NCBI GenBank assembly: GCA_018398765.1
Contig: JAHBMJ010001306.1
Coordinates: forward strand, 1-64,000
Source: Chromera velia
Lineage: Eukaryota; Sar; Chromeraceae
Length of the DNA stretch: 64,000 bases
Reading direction: 5' to 3'
Shown here: piece by piece, positions 41,711-53,500 of the stretch
Layout: each line of letters opens with the position of its first letter
How positions within the stretch are numbered: the stretch's first letter is position 1
Program-made: the position numbers and the translations under genes
The notes under the pieces: model-generated
Seen by the model: only the letters and a program-made list of their open reading frames with translations
What the model was told of the DNA's origin: nothing
Database searches by the model: none

Positions 41711-42653
41711 GAAGAAAGTTTCTGCGAACACAAGCGCAAGGCACTCTCAAAGGTCTCTTCCCTTTTCGTTGTTCTGATCTGAGGAGGATCGACCCACCCC
41801 CTGAGAGAAACTAGCTTCGCGAACAACCTGGAATGCAAGTAGGGAGGAAGCACAAGAATGCACACAAAGGTGAGATGCTGAGCTACAGGAGGAGAGACGA
41901 TGATCAGAAGAGAGACCAGATCACCCATACAATTTTGTTCGGCCCACCTAAATCTCAAGTTCGTCGCTGTCGGGTCCAAACGGGGAGGTTTGTCTGGCAC
42001 CGGCTCGTCCAAATTTGAGGAGGACCCCACAGGGTGTCTGTGTGAGAAGGAAAGACGCGAGCTGCCCCTGCTCAAGAAAAACACAAGAACAGTAAGTTCG
42101 ATCAAACCACGGACACTTACACACAGGTCCGTTCCAGCAAAGAGGAAGACGGGAGAGAGGCCGCCTACACTGACAAGACACAGATGCCGTCTCCATCTCC
42201 GTCTCTGGATTTTGATGCTCCCGAAAAACTTCGGTCAATGACGGAGATTCTGTTCCGTCCTGTCTGCGTTTGGACCAAAGTGTGTCCGATGTCTGATTCG
42301 GCCAGACTTGAAGCATGGCAGGTTACTTGAACAGAGAATGTCTGACAGACTCAGGATGACAGAACTTTGAAGATGATCGGAAGATCCTTCGAATGATTCT
42401 CTTTTTTATTTTCCTCGCGTGCACCGGGCCGTCTCCATGCATACCGTCTACGCGCGATGCAATGCGATGCATGCATGGCGATGAATTGGCGATGATATAT
42501 GGCAAGAGCTGTGTAATGCATATGGCAGGCGATTGACGCAGGTCCGCGCGACTGAGTGACCAGTGACTGGCACTGTCTGACAGGGTTCAGACGTTTCATC
42601 ATTGGGATAATCTTTGCTGGTCAGAGTTGATTAGTTCAAGCCGCAGCGAAGCC
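41711..42653. other. Spacer between divergent SDR and Ubl genes
   Basis: About 940 bp between two divergent starts. I see no coding signal and no defined promoter motif. GATGCAATGCGATGCATGCATGGCGATGAATTGGCGATGATAT-like words (about 42455-42500, given here only as a description of repeated GATG/GCATG units) precede the plus-strand gene. Confidence 0.4.
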
Positions 42654-45600
42654 ATGGAACCGCCTTCCTTATTTGAGGTGACTGCAAAGTGCAGCAACCT
42701 GAAGGAGACGGCAAATGTTTTCTCTGTGCCTGTCTCCCCCGAGACGTCCGTCGCCCAGCTCCAAGAAGCTCTTCAGAAGAAACTCGGCAGAACCGTCCGC
42801 TTCATTATATTTGCGGGAAAAGCCATCAGTGGTAATCCCACTGCCTCCCTTGCCCAGCTGGGGATCCAAAAAGGCTCCCCCGCTCTGGTTCTAGTAGCAG
42901 GCGACCCTCTTCTGCCGTCTCCTTCTGAGGCAACACCCCCCCAACCCAACCCACCGCCTGCACAAGAAAAGATCTCCACCCAGGTGCTGGTGAGAAAATT
43001 CACTTCCAACGGAATTGAAGACGCCGAAGAGAGCTGCGAGTATTTGCCAGGGGATCATCTTTCCAAAGTGCTCCTCAGTGGAGGTGTCAACGGAAGATTT
43101 GGTTTGTGCTTTCTCATGTGCACTTCTTGTCCTTCTTCTTCTTCTCCTGCCGGGAAAGGAAATCAGTGGGCCGAGGAATGGATCGTCCCAGTGTGTGGTC
43201 AGTCCCGTATGCCGTCCTCCCCTGTCCGGTGCATCGTTGCTGTGTCAGTTGAAGGCGCAGGGACTGAAGGAGGGCCAAGCGCCCAAGACTCTGTCCTTCA
43301 TGCACACCGTCTGAACATGCAGAGAGGAGGGAGGCCGCCGTCTCTCGCGAGGGTTGCATGGAAAGTTTCTTCTCTATCCCCTCCAGATGGGGTGTCGTTG
43401 AGGAGACCTGAAACCCTGCACCTCCCTCCTGGAGATTCCGAGTCCTATCTCGTTCTTCAATTCAGCAATGGAGACGCCTTCTGCCTCTGTCTCCTGCATT
43501 CAGGGGGTGTCTTCTGTTGTTTCCGTGTCAGCACCCGCTCCGCACGGAACAGACACGAAGAGAAATCCCCATTCTTCGGGGTCCCCCACCCGAAAGAGAA
43601 GTTCAACGACCAACGAGGAGACGTGCACAGAGACGGAATTGCAGGAGACAAAATCACTCTTGCAGAAGTCGAAAAAACAGTCCAAGAAGAGATAGTTAGA
43701 TTGCAGAAACACTTACAACAACAACAGCAGCAGCAGTCAAATGTCTCGGGTCGCTCATCCGCTTCTTCCCCCCCTTCCGTTCCTCCCCAGGCCCTCCCTT
43801 CGCATCTCTTCTGCCAACTGGTCTTCAATCGTCTGGTCAAAGAGCAAAGGCAAATTTCGATTCTCCCCTCTGCAAGATATACTACACGCATCGATTGGTA
43901 CCGAGTGACTGTGTCCCCCTCTCCCCCTTCCCTTTCGTCCCAAAGCACCAAATTGCGAGAACCCCGCCCGACCCCACAGGGGTAGCAGCAGCAGCAGGAA
44001 ACAGAAGGAGGCGTGGGAGTCTCCCTTACACAGATGATCGAGGAGCAGTCGTCAGTCCCGCTCTCTCTTCTGCGCGTCCGCTTCTCAGATCGGAGTACAG
44101 AGTGGCTCGCCTGTCTTTCTGCTTCTCTTGGCCGTTCAGCTTCCGTTTCTAATGCCCCTCCTTCTTTTTCTTCTTCGCCCACCAAGCTTCAGGCAGACCC
44201 ACTCTCTCAGTGTCTGCATGAGTGGATAGAGGACCAAAAGGCCCTCGCAGCCGGTCCATTGCAATCGGCGTTGGGGGAGCGGGAGGGTGCGGAAGAAGAG
44301 TTCGGGACGGTTGCAGGAGAACAAAAGGACAGGGAAGGTGACGACAAAGAGGATGAAAAGAAAGTTACAGAGAGCGAGAGTGCAGTAGAGTCCAATGGGG
44401 GAGCGGGAGAAGAACGCAACGGCGAATCAATGCCGCCGCATCGAGAGCATCAATCTCAGAGAGGGCAGCCTGAGCCTTTGCTTGTGTCTCGCGCTGATTA
44501 TGTCAACGGTGTGTGCAGAGTGAAAGAGAGAGCTCCTGTGGTTTCTTCCACTCGTATAGAAAGAGGATGTGCAGGATCTTGGAGGCAGATTGCGGCTCGG
44601 TTCAAGGAAGCAATTTCCCCCTCTTCAGCTGAGGGATTGACAGAAGAGTCGTATCAACAAAGTGGAGAAGGGGCAGGCAGAGAGAGAGAGGAGCTGAGTG
44701 AAAGTGACCAGATTGCTTTTCGAGTCTGGAAGCGGTGTGTAGCAGAAGCAGGAACGTACAGAGAACCCATCGACGAATCAGACACAGCAGCTCCCACTGC
44801 CGATGGTGGCCCTTCCACCAATTCGAATGCCCCCGGATCCCCGACACAGACTGGGGCTGCCAGTGGGACCGGTCCTCTTGGTCTGCCTGTCCCCTCTTCT
44901 CTCTCAGTGGGTGTGCCACTCGGAATGGGTTTGTTGTCCGCGTGGGTTATGGGGCTGGATGCAGAGGGGGTTGGGAATTTGGAGAGTCGGACAGAGAGCG
45001 AAGCGGGGGGAGGTGTTCTTTGGGCATCTGTGGCTCTTTCTGCCGCTGCTTTAGATAATGCGGGAGGGAGGGAGAGGGGGAACACTGGGGGAGTCAGCCA
45101 AGAAGGGTGGGTCTCAGTGGGACCCTGTGAGACCGGCATGTGTCGTGGTGTTATTGAGGCTTTGTTTTTGGAGTGTGTGGTTTGCATGGGTAGCATGATG
45201 GGGAGATACCTCGGCTCAGATGGTCTGGACTTCCGTCGGGACGTTCAGGTCAGTCAGGTGGTGGTTTCTCTCAAGAATTAATGCGTACGTGTGAGAGTGA
45301 TTGCCTAGATGCCAGTTTGGATCCCTGCATTGAGGTTTAGAAGGCAAGCGTTCTTTTGTGTATCTGCCAGGCTGTGCAAGCAGCTGTGGTTATTTATGGG
45401 TGCACAGGTGGGTATTTTGGTTTTTTGAGTGACCTGCAATATTTACCCTTTTTTGTTTACCTGATTTTTGCACCCCATACTCTTGACATGTGCATCGAGT
45501 GGCCGGAGGTTGTGGGAAGGAAGGGACTCATCTTCGATCTTGTGGCCTTTTTCATTTCAACCTTCTTAGAATCGCATCCCTCTACTTGTTGGATTGCATT

Positions 45601-46136
45601 TACTGTCGATCACCTGGGCGGTGGATATTCATTCATTCGTGTGTTCAAATCAAAAGCCGTGATCGATCCATGCATGATCGTACGTGCAGGTCGCATTTGC
45701 AGGGGCCGAAGCCTCGTTTCTGGCGGGCCTCAGGCGGAAGCTGGTGATGCGAGAGAGGGGCGTCGAGGCTGCCCTCAGGCGGCTGAGCCTGGCCGACGCT
45801 TCCTCCTCTGCACTGCCCCTTGCAACGGTTCTAGATGTTGCCCTTCAGGTGTCGCGCTGCTCCTTTCCTCTGGTGCCTGCAGGTCCGCGCGCCTTGAAGG
45901 GGAAGCGGGGGCACTGGAAAGGCAAGGCCGGAAATCAGCATCAAAAAGAGGAGAGCCAGGCGCAAACCAGGGGGACAACGGCCCCTGCTCATGGGTCCAT
46001 TGACGGCTCCACTGGGAACGGAATCAGGTGGAGGGACGCCATCAGCGGACGGGAATTACCAGAAGCTCTTGCAGAGCGGATAGCAGCACTTTTTTGTGCA
46101 GATCGGCTCATCAATTTTAGAGCCTATCCAAAATGA
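42654..46136 (+). CDS. Ubiquitin-like domain protein of unknown function
   Basis: Proposed exons: 42654-43083, 43159-43197, 43261-43904, 43986-45248, 45371-45407, 45703-46136 (948 residues, phases agree). The first two introns (75 and 63 bp) are in frame without stops, so they may instead be coding (994 residues). Residues about 20-85 have a ubiquitin-like pattern: VFSVPVSPETSVAQLQEAL, then RFIIFAGKAISG, then LAQLGIQKGSPALVLV, without a C-terminal Gly-Gly for conjugation. Further on are a Gln run (near 43710-43735), acidic Glu/Lys-rich stretches (about 44280-44420) and a Gly/Ala-rich hydrophobic part (about 44850-45080). The C-terminal exon (AEASFLAGLRRKLVMRERG) is helical and basic. An alternative to the 37-bp exon is direct joining of 45248 to an acceptor before 45691. 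I recognise no catalytic domain; an adaptor in ubiquitin or proteasome pathways is one possibility only. Confidence 0.65.
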
Positions 46137-46388
46137 AATTGAAATAACTCCTGTCGTAGCCATTCAAAAGGCTGACAAAAGCACTAGCGAAAGCAAAGAT
46201 TCATCAAAAAACAAACTGCCAGTGATAAAATAAATTCAAATCCTAGTTCGAATCGGTCTGGGAATCGGCGCTCTTTTAAAATTGATCTTACTATATAAAA
46301 AATTTAAAATCGATCAATTCAGTAGAAATTTACTAGGAAATTTGGACAATTCGTATAAGAATCTGATGATGATAATTGAGGGTTTGCC

Positions 46389-46820
46389 GTGTTCCAGTGA
46401 ACACGGCAAAGTGCGCAGATGACGGTGGCTAGTGTAAAGAGACTGTCGAAGTCAATTAAGTGAAAGTGAGATGAAGGAGGTGAAGGAATAAGGATTTCAG
46501 GTCCGGCCAGGGACTGCACCATAAGTGCCGGTTGGAGTGCAGTCTCCCATCCTGCAGAGCAAGAACCTACAGCTTTGTACTGTCTGTCTGTCAAGTCTGT
46601 GATCAGTTTACTTATATAAGCGTAAAAGCAAGAACACGTCAAACTAACACCGATCGATCAAATTCTATTCAGGCGTGCCGGGGCGATGCATAACGGATTG
46701 GTGGGCGCGCCGTGCTCCATGGGACCGTGCGCCGTAGGCTTAATGTGAGGCGGTGTGCGCCGCCCTTGCCTTCTTATACCCAGTCATACATGCGTCACAT
46801 TGGTAGGCCTCTGTGTGCCG
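46389..46820. repeat. 435-bp direct repeat, left copy
   Basis: It matches 47772-48214 with roughly one difference in ten to fifteen bases. Shared landmarks include GTGAAGGAAT, CAGGTCCGGCCAGGGACTGCA and TGGTGGGCGCGCCGTGCTCC. Confidence 0.88.
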
Positions 46821-47183
46821 CCCATGGCATACAACACAGCTTCCTTTTATTCTTTTTTTTCCATAGCCCGGAGCTGCCTATCCATTGGCAAGGGAGGGGA
46901 GAGGGAAAGCTGCTCCGTTGAAGCGTCTTCCTTGCGCAAATTCTCTCTGCGATCAAAGCCATGCTCGCCGATGTCACTGAGGTGCACCGGCAATGCAGAA
47001 GCCTCTCTGTGAAGGAAAAGGCTACAAGAAGACCAAACTCCGAGGGGGTGAGCCAAGGAGTGCCGAGGGGGTAAGCCAAGGTTCTTACTGGTAGCAGCAG
47101 TGATGAAGTAGAAGAAGAAGTCCACTTTATAAAAGGGAAACGGACGCACGACAGCAAAAATCGTCGCCATACCATCAGAGACA

Positions 47184-47692
47184 GCTGCTGGTTGAAGTGA
47201 CCTTATTGACGATACTGAGTGCGATGAGGAAAAACGGAAAGGTAAAGCACATCACTGGTACCGGAAGTGGGTCTCGGGGGACTCTATAAGCACTCACTAA
47301 CCCCAGACCTCCCGGGGTTCCTCCAGATCCTAGCTCCAGATCACATCAGCCGGCTGCTGGTTAAAGTGAACTTATTGACGATGCTGAGCACGACAAGAAA
47401 AAACGGAAAAGCAAAGTACATCACTGGTACTAAAAGTGGGTCTTGGGGGACTCCACAAGCACCCACTAACCCTAGACCTCCCGGGGTTCCTCCAGATCCT
47501 AGCTCCAGATCACATCAGCCGGCTGCTGGTTGAAGTGAACTTATTGACAATGCTGAGCGCGACGAGGAAAAACGAAAAAGTAAAGCACATCACTGGTATC
47601 AGAAGTGGGTCTCGGGGGACTCCACAAGCACTCACTAACCCCAGACCTCCTGGTGTTCCTCCAGAATCTCTATCTGATCCTAGCTCCAGACA
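47184..47692. repeat. Three tandem 169-bp units
   Basis: Units start at GCTGCTGG at 47184, 47353 and 47522, giving a period of exactly 169 bp twice. The third unit carries a short insertion near its end. The units contain GAGGAAAAACGGAAA-like and CCTCCCGGGGTTCCTCC-like words. Short open frames in them are repeats of one another and not genes. Confidence 0.92.
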
Positions 47693-47771
47693 CAAAGGAT
47701 ACAAAAGTGATGAAACAAAGAAACGAGGGGCTCAGAGGCCAAAGATCGAACGAAGCGATTGCTACTATAAT

Positions 47772-48214
47772 GTTGTGTTCCAATGAATACGGTAAAGTGT
47801 GTAGAATCTGATGACGGTGGCTAGCGTAAAGAGTCGAAGTCAATTAAGTGAAAATGAGATGAAGGAGGTGAAGGAATGAGGATTTCAGGTCCGGCCAGGG
47901 ACTGCACTATAAGTGCTGGTTACAGTGCAATCTCCCATCCTGCAGATCAGGAACCTACAGTATTATACTGTCTGTTTGTTGAGTCTGTGATCAGTTCACT
48001 CATGTAAGCGTAAAGGCAAGAACAAGTCAAACTAACACTGATCGATCAAATTCTATTCAGGCGTGCCGGGGCGATGCATGATGGATTGGTGGGCGCGCCG
48101 TGCTCCATGGGACATCATAGGACCTTGCATAGGCTTGCTGTGAGGCGGTGTCCGCCGCCCTTGCCTTCTTATACCCAGTCGTGCGTGCATCACGCTGGTA
48201 GGCCTCTGTGAGCC
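47772..48214. repeat. 435-bp direct repeat, right copy
   Basis: Partner of 46389-46820 in the same orientation, 1,383 bp downstream. Confidence 0.88.
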
Positions 48215-49424
48215 AACCCAGCACACAAAAACGCGGCACAAGGCCGGGCGGCAGACTTAGGCCACGGACGTGCAGCGTACGCGCTGGCAGGGGGGTCGCG
48301 GCTATGGCGGCGTGGCTTACCCTGAGGCTGGGGGGCTATGCACGCAAGCTGGAGGGCTTTGCGCGCGAAATAGAAATTAAAAAGGTTGGACGTAAACCTT
48401 TTTTCAAACAAAGTTCACACTGACAAGAAGGGTAGAACAGGATAGAAAACACTGATCGGGATCAAGCAATTGTAAAAAAAGAGCAACAAGAAAATAGATC
48501 GAAAGGAGTTCGGCGCAGGCACTCGAACTGGGGTACCGTGCCATACATTGGGCCAGGCTTGGCCGGGCTTGTATCCCGTATGTGTGTTTAACGCCGTGTT
48601 GCACGTATGAAGTTCTTGGCGATTCCCGCTGTGCAGTTAGGAGGGTTCCCACTCCAATCTCTTACCGCAACGTTTGTGCGAGGCAGACAGCGGTGGAGAC
48701 GATTTGAGCCGGGATAAGTAAGAACGCTTCTAAGACGGCCCGCTTGGCTAGTAGGTTTGGGGTAACGCAGGCCGGCGATAGTTGGATGGGCTTAGCCTTT
48801 AACCGCGGTTAGGCAAGCCCTATGTCCAGCTTGCTAAGTGAGCTACATCACCCTTACAGATCAGAACGTTCCTTACTTCTCTCCTTACTTAATTGAACAA
48901 GTAAGTAAGGATAAACCCTAGAACCTAGTTCATTCTACAGATCTTCAAAGAGAAGAGAGTAGCGTAGGTCTTTATTCCCTTAATAATATGCATTATAGTA
49001 AGCTTATGAATGTATTAGAAGTAAAGGGTATCTAGCACTATTTGCCTCTACCCCCTCCCACTATTAGATATACCTTCTAAAATTTATCTTCATTTAGTAT
49101 CTAAATTTATAAACAGGGTTAAATCCTAGATTTAGCGACGCCAAATCCCAATTATATTGAGCCACTAGCAAGGCAACCTAATCTGTTACCTAGAGTATAC
49201 AATATATTTTTTTTTAGTTGAAGTATAGCTAGCGTGGCCGAGGGCTTGCCTTCATATAGCGCGCGGTACACTTGGTAGCATGTAAAGGGAACAGACAAGC
49301 GAAAGCTCCTCAGCTTGGATTAGCGAACATACGCCTCTCTCTCTTTGGTGTCTAGCCACGAAAGCCAGGTAGCAAAGAATCGTGTGAGTTTATATGCCAT
49401 GGCTCTCTCGCGTGGTCCTGAAAA

Positions 49425-49853
49425 TATACGAAGTTAGCGTCGTCGCCTGGAGTCGCCACGGAGCTTCTGATCCATCCTTGTCCTCACATGTAGTCGCGCT
49501 ACCATCGGAATCGGAAATTGCATGCACATGGAATTATTGATGCATACAGAAAAAATAAAATTCAATCGAGACTGCAAAATGCAATACAAACAAGGACTGC
49601 ATGCTTTCCAGACAAACGGATCAAACACCGAAGAGAGGAGAAGGATAGACTGCCTAGAGTGATAGTGCATCCATGTATGAGGTACCGAGTGAACCTGACG
49701 GATCCAATGAACTACATGGACAGTGTAGGTGTCCTGTTTCGTGTCCAGTGATCGTAGGCATGTTCAAGGGCGGATCTATCGCTGAGTAGAAGTCTGTATG
49801 TCCATCCATCTTTCCATCCTTCAAGTAGGCAGATTTCCCTAGGACTTTTTAGT
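49425..49853 (+). repeat. 5' LTR of the second copia element
   Basis: 429 bp, same length as its partner at 57147-57575, with the GAAAA duplication immediately to its left. Terminal bases are TATACG...TTAGT here and TGTACG...TTAGT in the partner, so ends are set by the repeat boundary and the target duplication. Confidence 0.9.
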
Positions 49854-49886
49854 GGTCTCCCAGGCGCGGGCTTGCGAACCGGCAGA

Positions 49887-50561
49887 ATGGACGATCTCGA
49901 AGAGGAGAGAGGAGGGAAAAAATCAGTTTTCCCAAGCCTGTCTGCAGAGCAGGAATGGATGTACGAAAAATGGAGGTTGGACTGCCTGGTGAAGAGGGAC
50001 GGGTCGGCAGCATACCACGCAATACCCACAGCAAAGGGGAAAGCTTTATGGGAGGTGGACCAGCTCAAAGCGGCGATCAAAGGAACCCATGACGAGAGAG
50101 TGGCAGTTAAAGCGGTTATGCAGATGTACTATGATGGCAAGATTCTCGATCAGAACAACAATACTGACCCAGAAGCATACAAAGATAAGGTGTGGGAGGC
50201 AATCAAAGATAAAAGACAGGTGGTCCAGCATATTCAACAGAAGAAAGTCAGAAGATTGTGGGGGAATCTAGGCAGTGTGGCAGGGAAAGCAGTATGGACA
50301 ACCCAACCCCGAAGGCTTTTTGCCACAGCCCAACGACTGATGACCCTCGCAGGCAGATACAGCATGACCCTCAGCAGCGAAGAGGCAGCATGCTATGTGC
50401 AAGACGGACTTCCTCAACTTCTTGCGTCTACCCTCCATAACGGGATGAAGGTGGACTACAATAAGTATGAAGAGTTAATCAAGGCCATTAGGGAGGAGAT
50501 TGATAAGCATGGAGAAGACTCCTTTGTAAAGTGGGAATCAGAGGGGGAGAGGATAGAATGA
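49887..50561 (+). pseudogene. gag-like frame of the second copia element
   Basis: About 225 residues starting MDDLEEERGG, mainly helical and rich in Lys, Gln and Glu, placed directly after the 5' LTR where copia gag lies. It is followed by fragments with a zinc-knuckle-like CPRCGVKR stretch near 51010-51050. Part of a broken element. Confidence 0.7.
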
Positions 50562-53500
50562 GAGACTTACCTACAGCAACAGAAAAGAGTCAGAGAGAAG
50601 GGGGAAGTCGGAGTAAGAGTAGATGACGATGAGCCAGCATTGATCTGGCAGATAGCGCGAGACTCTCATAAACAGAGCAATGCTATGCTCACCCAGACCT
50701 CCTCGACCTTCACTCACCCGCAGAACCCTGCATAGATCCAGTATTCCCAAACCGAAGCACAGCAGCCCATAGGTTAGACCCAAGCAAACTATGTCGGAGG
50801 GGTCAGGGTCCCTCCTAGGAACCAACCAGGTTATCATCGACAACCAGAGAGACGCAATTGGTCAAAGGCGGGAGGACAGATGAATAGGGAGCTGGAGCAA
50901 TGGAGAGAGGACAGGAGGCTAAACTTCTGACCGCCACCACAGGATGGAGAGTGCTCAGGATGCGGTTATTAGACAAGGGGTTCGCACGACTGTTAGCCCC
51001 GCGATCACATCTGCCCTCGGTGTGGTGTAAAAAGGTACTTTGCCAAATACTGCCCCAAATTTCCCATGCAGCCGCAGCCGTAACATTCCCAAATAAATCT
51101 GCCTCCTCCATCACGACCGCCACCGAATCGATACATATAATAAACATCTATCCCACGGACCTATGCTGACAGACCCGAAAATGGAGGACTTCTAGGCAAG
51201 TCGACTGCGCTTTACACTCCGACTCTCCCGAGGACTACGACCCATGGAAGCAGCGGAGGGAGGGAGGGAGGTCAGTCTGCACTGCCTCCTCTCCCGAACT
51301 GTTCCCTCTCAGACTGCAACCAATTAGGTCAACAATGTGATGGACTCGTTTCCTCTTCTCTGATGTCTCTGTCTGTAGATCTGTTCCTCGAGTCTTGGAT
51401 AACGACTGTGAATGAGCGGATGAGCTCGCGATAGAATGGAGAAAGGGGCAAAAGGAGCGTTAACCTTCGGTAGCATCCAGACACGTGTGCAAGTCATTCC
51501 GTCTGGTGCAGAGACATTATGGACCAAGACCGAATTTTGTGGGAGGTACCTGTTGAGGTGACGATGGGCGTCACAGATCAAAGGGCCCCGGGGTTCAAGA
51601 TCGGTTCATACGGCGCAGTCAGGGTGACGGGGTTGGATGCAGTGACTAAGCAAGTGATGGACGTCGATTCAATTAGATATATCACACAACCCGGAGTGCA
51701 CACCAAGCATCTGGCCAGAGGGAGAGGGACAGTGATAGATGACGGAATGGATGAGAGTAAGAGAGGGGAAAATTATGTTACGGTCATGGACACAGAGGGG
51801 AGGCTCACCAGGTTAGTCATTACCCATCCTGAGGGGGACGGGAAGTCTAACCTGCCCTTCTTCATCTTGCTTCCCATGAGATAACCACCCAACAAGGAGA
51901 TGCCGCCTCTGGAGGCTCACGCCTTCGTCCGAAAATAGCTCAGAGTGGGGGAGATGAGAAAGAGAGAGGAAAAGAAAATGATCATGGAGAAGGAAGAATT
52001 GGGGGCATGGCATGTGAGGTTCCTCCACTACAACATCAACCGACTAGCAGCAACACTCAGAGAGAGGGGAGTGGGGGTCAGCGAGCAGATAAAGAGATAA
52101 GTGTGGGAGGACTGTGAGGTATGCGAGATAAGAAATACAGTCAACAGGAGTCCTTGCCCCGTGACAGACAGGAGAGAGAGAGAGAGGCAAAAAGTTATGG
52201 GGAGGTGATTTATGGTGATATTAGGTTCTTGGAGGAGTACCCGTTCTCAGTCATCATGGAGCTACACACTCAAGAGATTGATGTGATGTCTCTCAATGCG
52301 AAAAGAGATGTCCCCAATCACTATGTTCGGTTCCTAGCAGACAACAGAAGTCTCCTTCCCCAGCCGTATAGACAGCCAAGCATCTACAGATCAGACAACG
52401 AAGCAGTAATGAAAAGAAAGAGGATAAGAGAGGTGTTGCCGATGACATACTTCGAAAAAAGTATAGCATACAAATCAGAGTCATAAGGGGCGGCAAAGAA
52501 TGCCATTCGGATGGTGTGAAGACTGGCAGAGACAATGTTGAGGATGAAGGGATGGCCGAAGGCGGTTTTGCCAGAGATTTTGAAGGGGTTGGTACAAACG
52601 TACATGGCACTGTACACGCACGAGCTGGGGACCAACCCTTACAATAAGAAGCACGGCAGGCAGCCCGATTTGTCCTTCATATGTGGAGATCAGGTCACCT
52701 TCCGTCCCCACCGCCCAAAGACCGCCCCAAAAAGAATCGAGCTGCAAGGGAAGAAGGGATGGTATATCTTCAAAAAGGCAGAAGCAACAGTTAAAGTGAT
52801 GGAGAAAAAGGAAGACTTTGAGGGAGAGAATGAATTCCTCTTTCACCTTGTCCATAAAATTGACGTGCTTCAGGCAAGGAAAGGGGTGCTGTCCGAATGG
52901 GGGTTCAAGGGGAGGGGAGCTGCCAGTCAGTCCCTTCTAGACAGATCCCTTTCAGCCGAGCAAGAAACAGTCCCAGAGGCCATGGAGGGGGTATGGATTC
53001 TTCCCTAACCGGGAGCAAGTGAAGAGACGCGCAAAGTACAGGAGGGAGAAAAGGGGCATAACCAACAAAAGCAGATGAAGATGATGGAGGGGAGACAAGG
53101 GGATCGGTACTTATAGGTGAGTTAGAGAGAAATCGAAGAAATGAATGGCGAGGTAGTGGAGGCCGAGCGTGAACAGGGGCTGAAGGAATTCCCAATGGAG
53201 TCCAAAGAGGAGTTAGAGGTGCGGATTGAAGGGTCCGACATAGACTCAGAGCATGACCTGCCAGCGCTGCAGCCCAAAAGTGATGATGACTCGGATTCAA
53301 ACACAGATGAGGACGAGAAAGAATTTCTGGCGGTTCACAGACTGAGACAAGCAGCAACCCAACAGTAGCAGCAACAGCAGGCCTAGGAGCAGAGTCAGGC
53401 AGGGCAGGCACAGCCGCAACAGCGTAGGGAGTCGTCTGCAGTCTCCTCCCGCAAGTCCAAACCCATGCTCAAGCGCCTCCATTGCAGGGTTAGCAGTAGC

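Larger units (their letters stand above)
46389..48214. mobile_element. Possible non-autonomous LTR-like remnant
   Basis: Two direct repeats of about 435 bp (46389-46820 and 47772-48214) enclose about 950 bp of non-coding DNA. The inner DNA includes three 169-bp tandem units, each with a TGGTATCAGA-like word that resembles the initiator-Met primer-binding site of Ty1/copia elements. No gag or pol similarity is visible. The repeats begin near TGTTCCA but have no clear TG...CA ends, and I found no convincing target duplication. A TRIM/LARD-type fossil is plausible; a simple segmental duplication is the alternative. Confidence 0.4.
46137..49419. other. Repeat-rich and AT-rich spacer
   Basis: No host gene is supported. 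It contains the paired 435-bp repeats and the 169-bp array described separately. 48220-48420 is GC-rich, 48460-48850 is mixed, and 48880-49250 is AT-rich with short direct repeats such as CTTACTT. Confidence 0.5.

Noticed and set aside
46712-47811. Short open frames in the 435-bp and 169-bp repeats
   Set aside because: They repeat with the DNA unit and change or end between copies, so they reflect repetition and not selection for protein.
48500-48600. A GTTCGAGT word on the minus strand resembling a tRNA T-arm
   Set aside because: No cloverleaf can be folded: acceptor, D and anticodon arms are missing. A tRNA-derived SINE was considered but the A box is absent.
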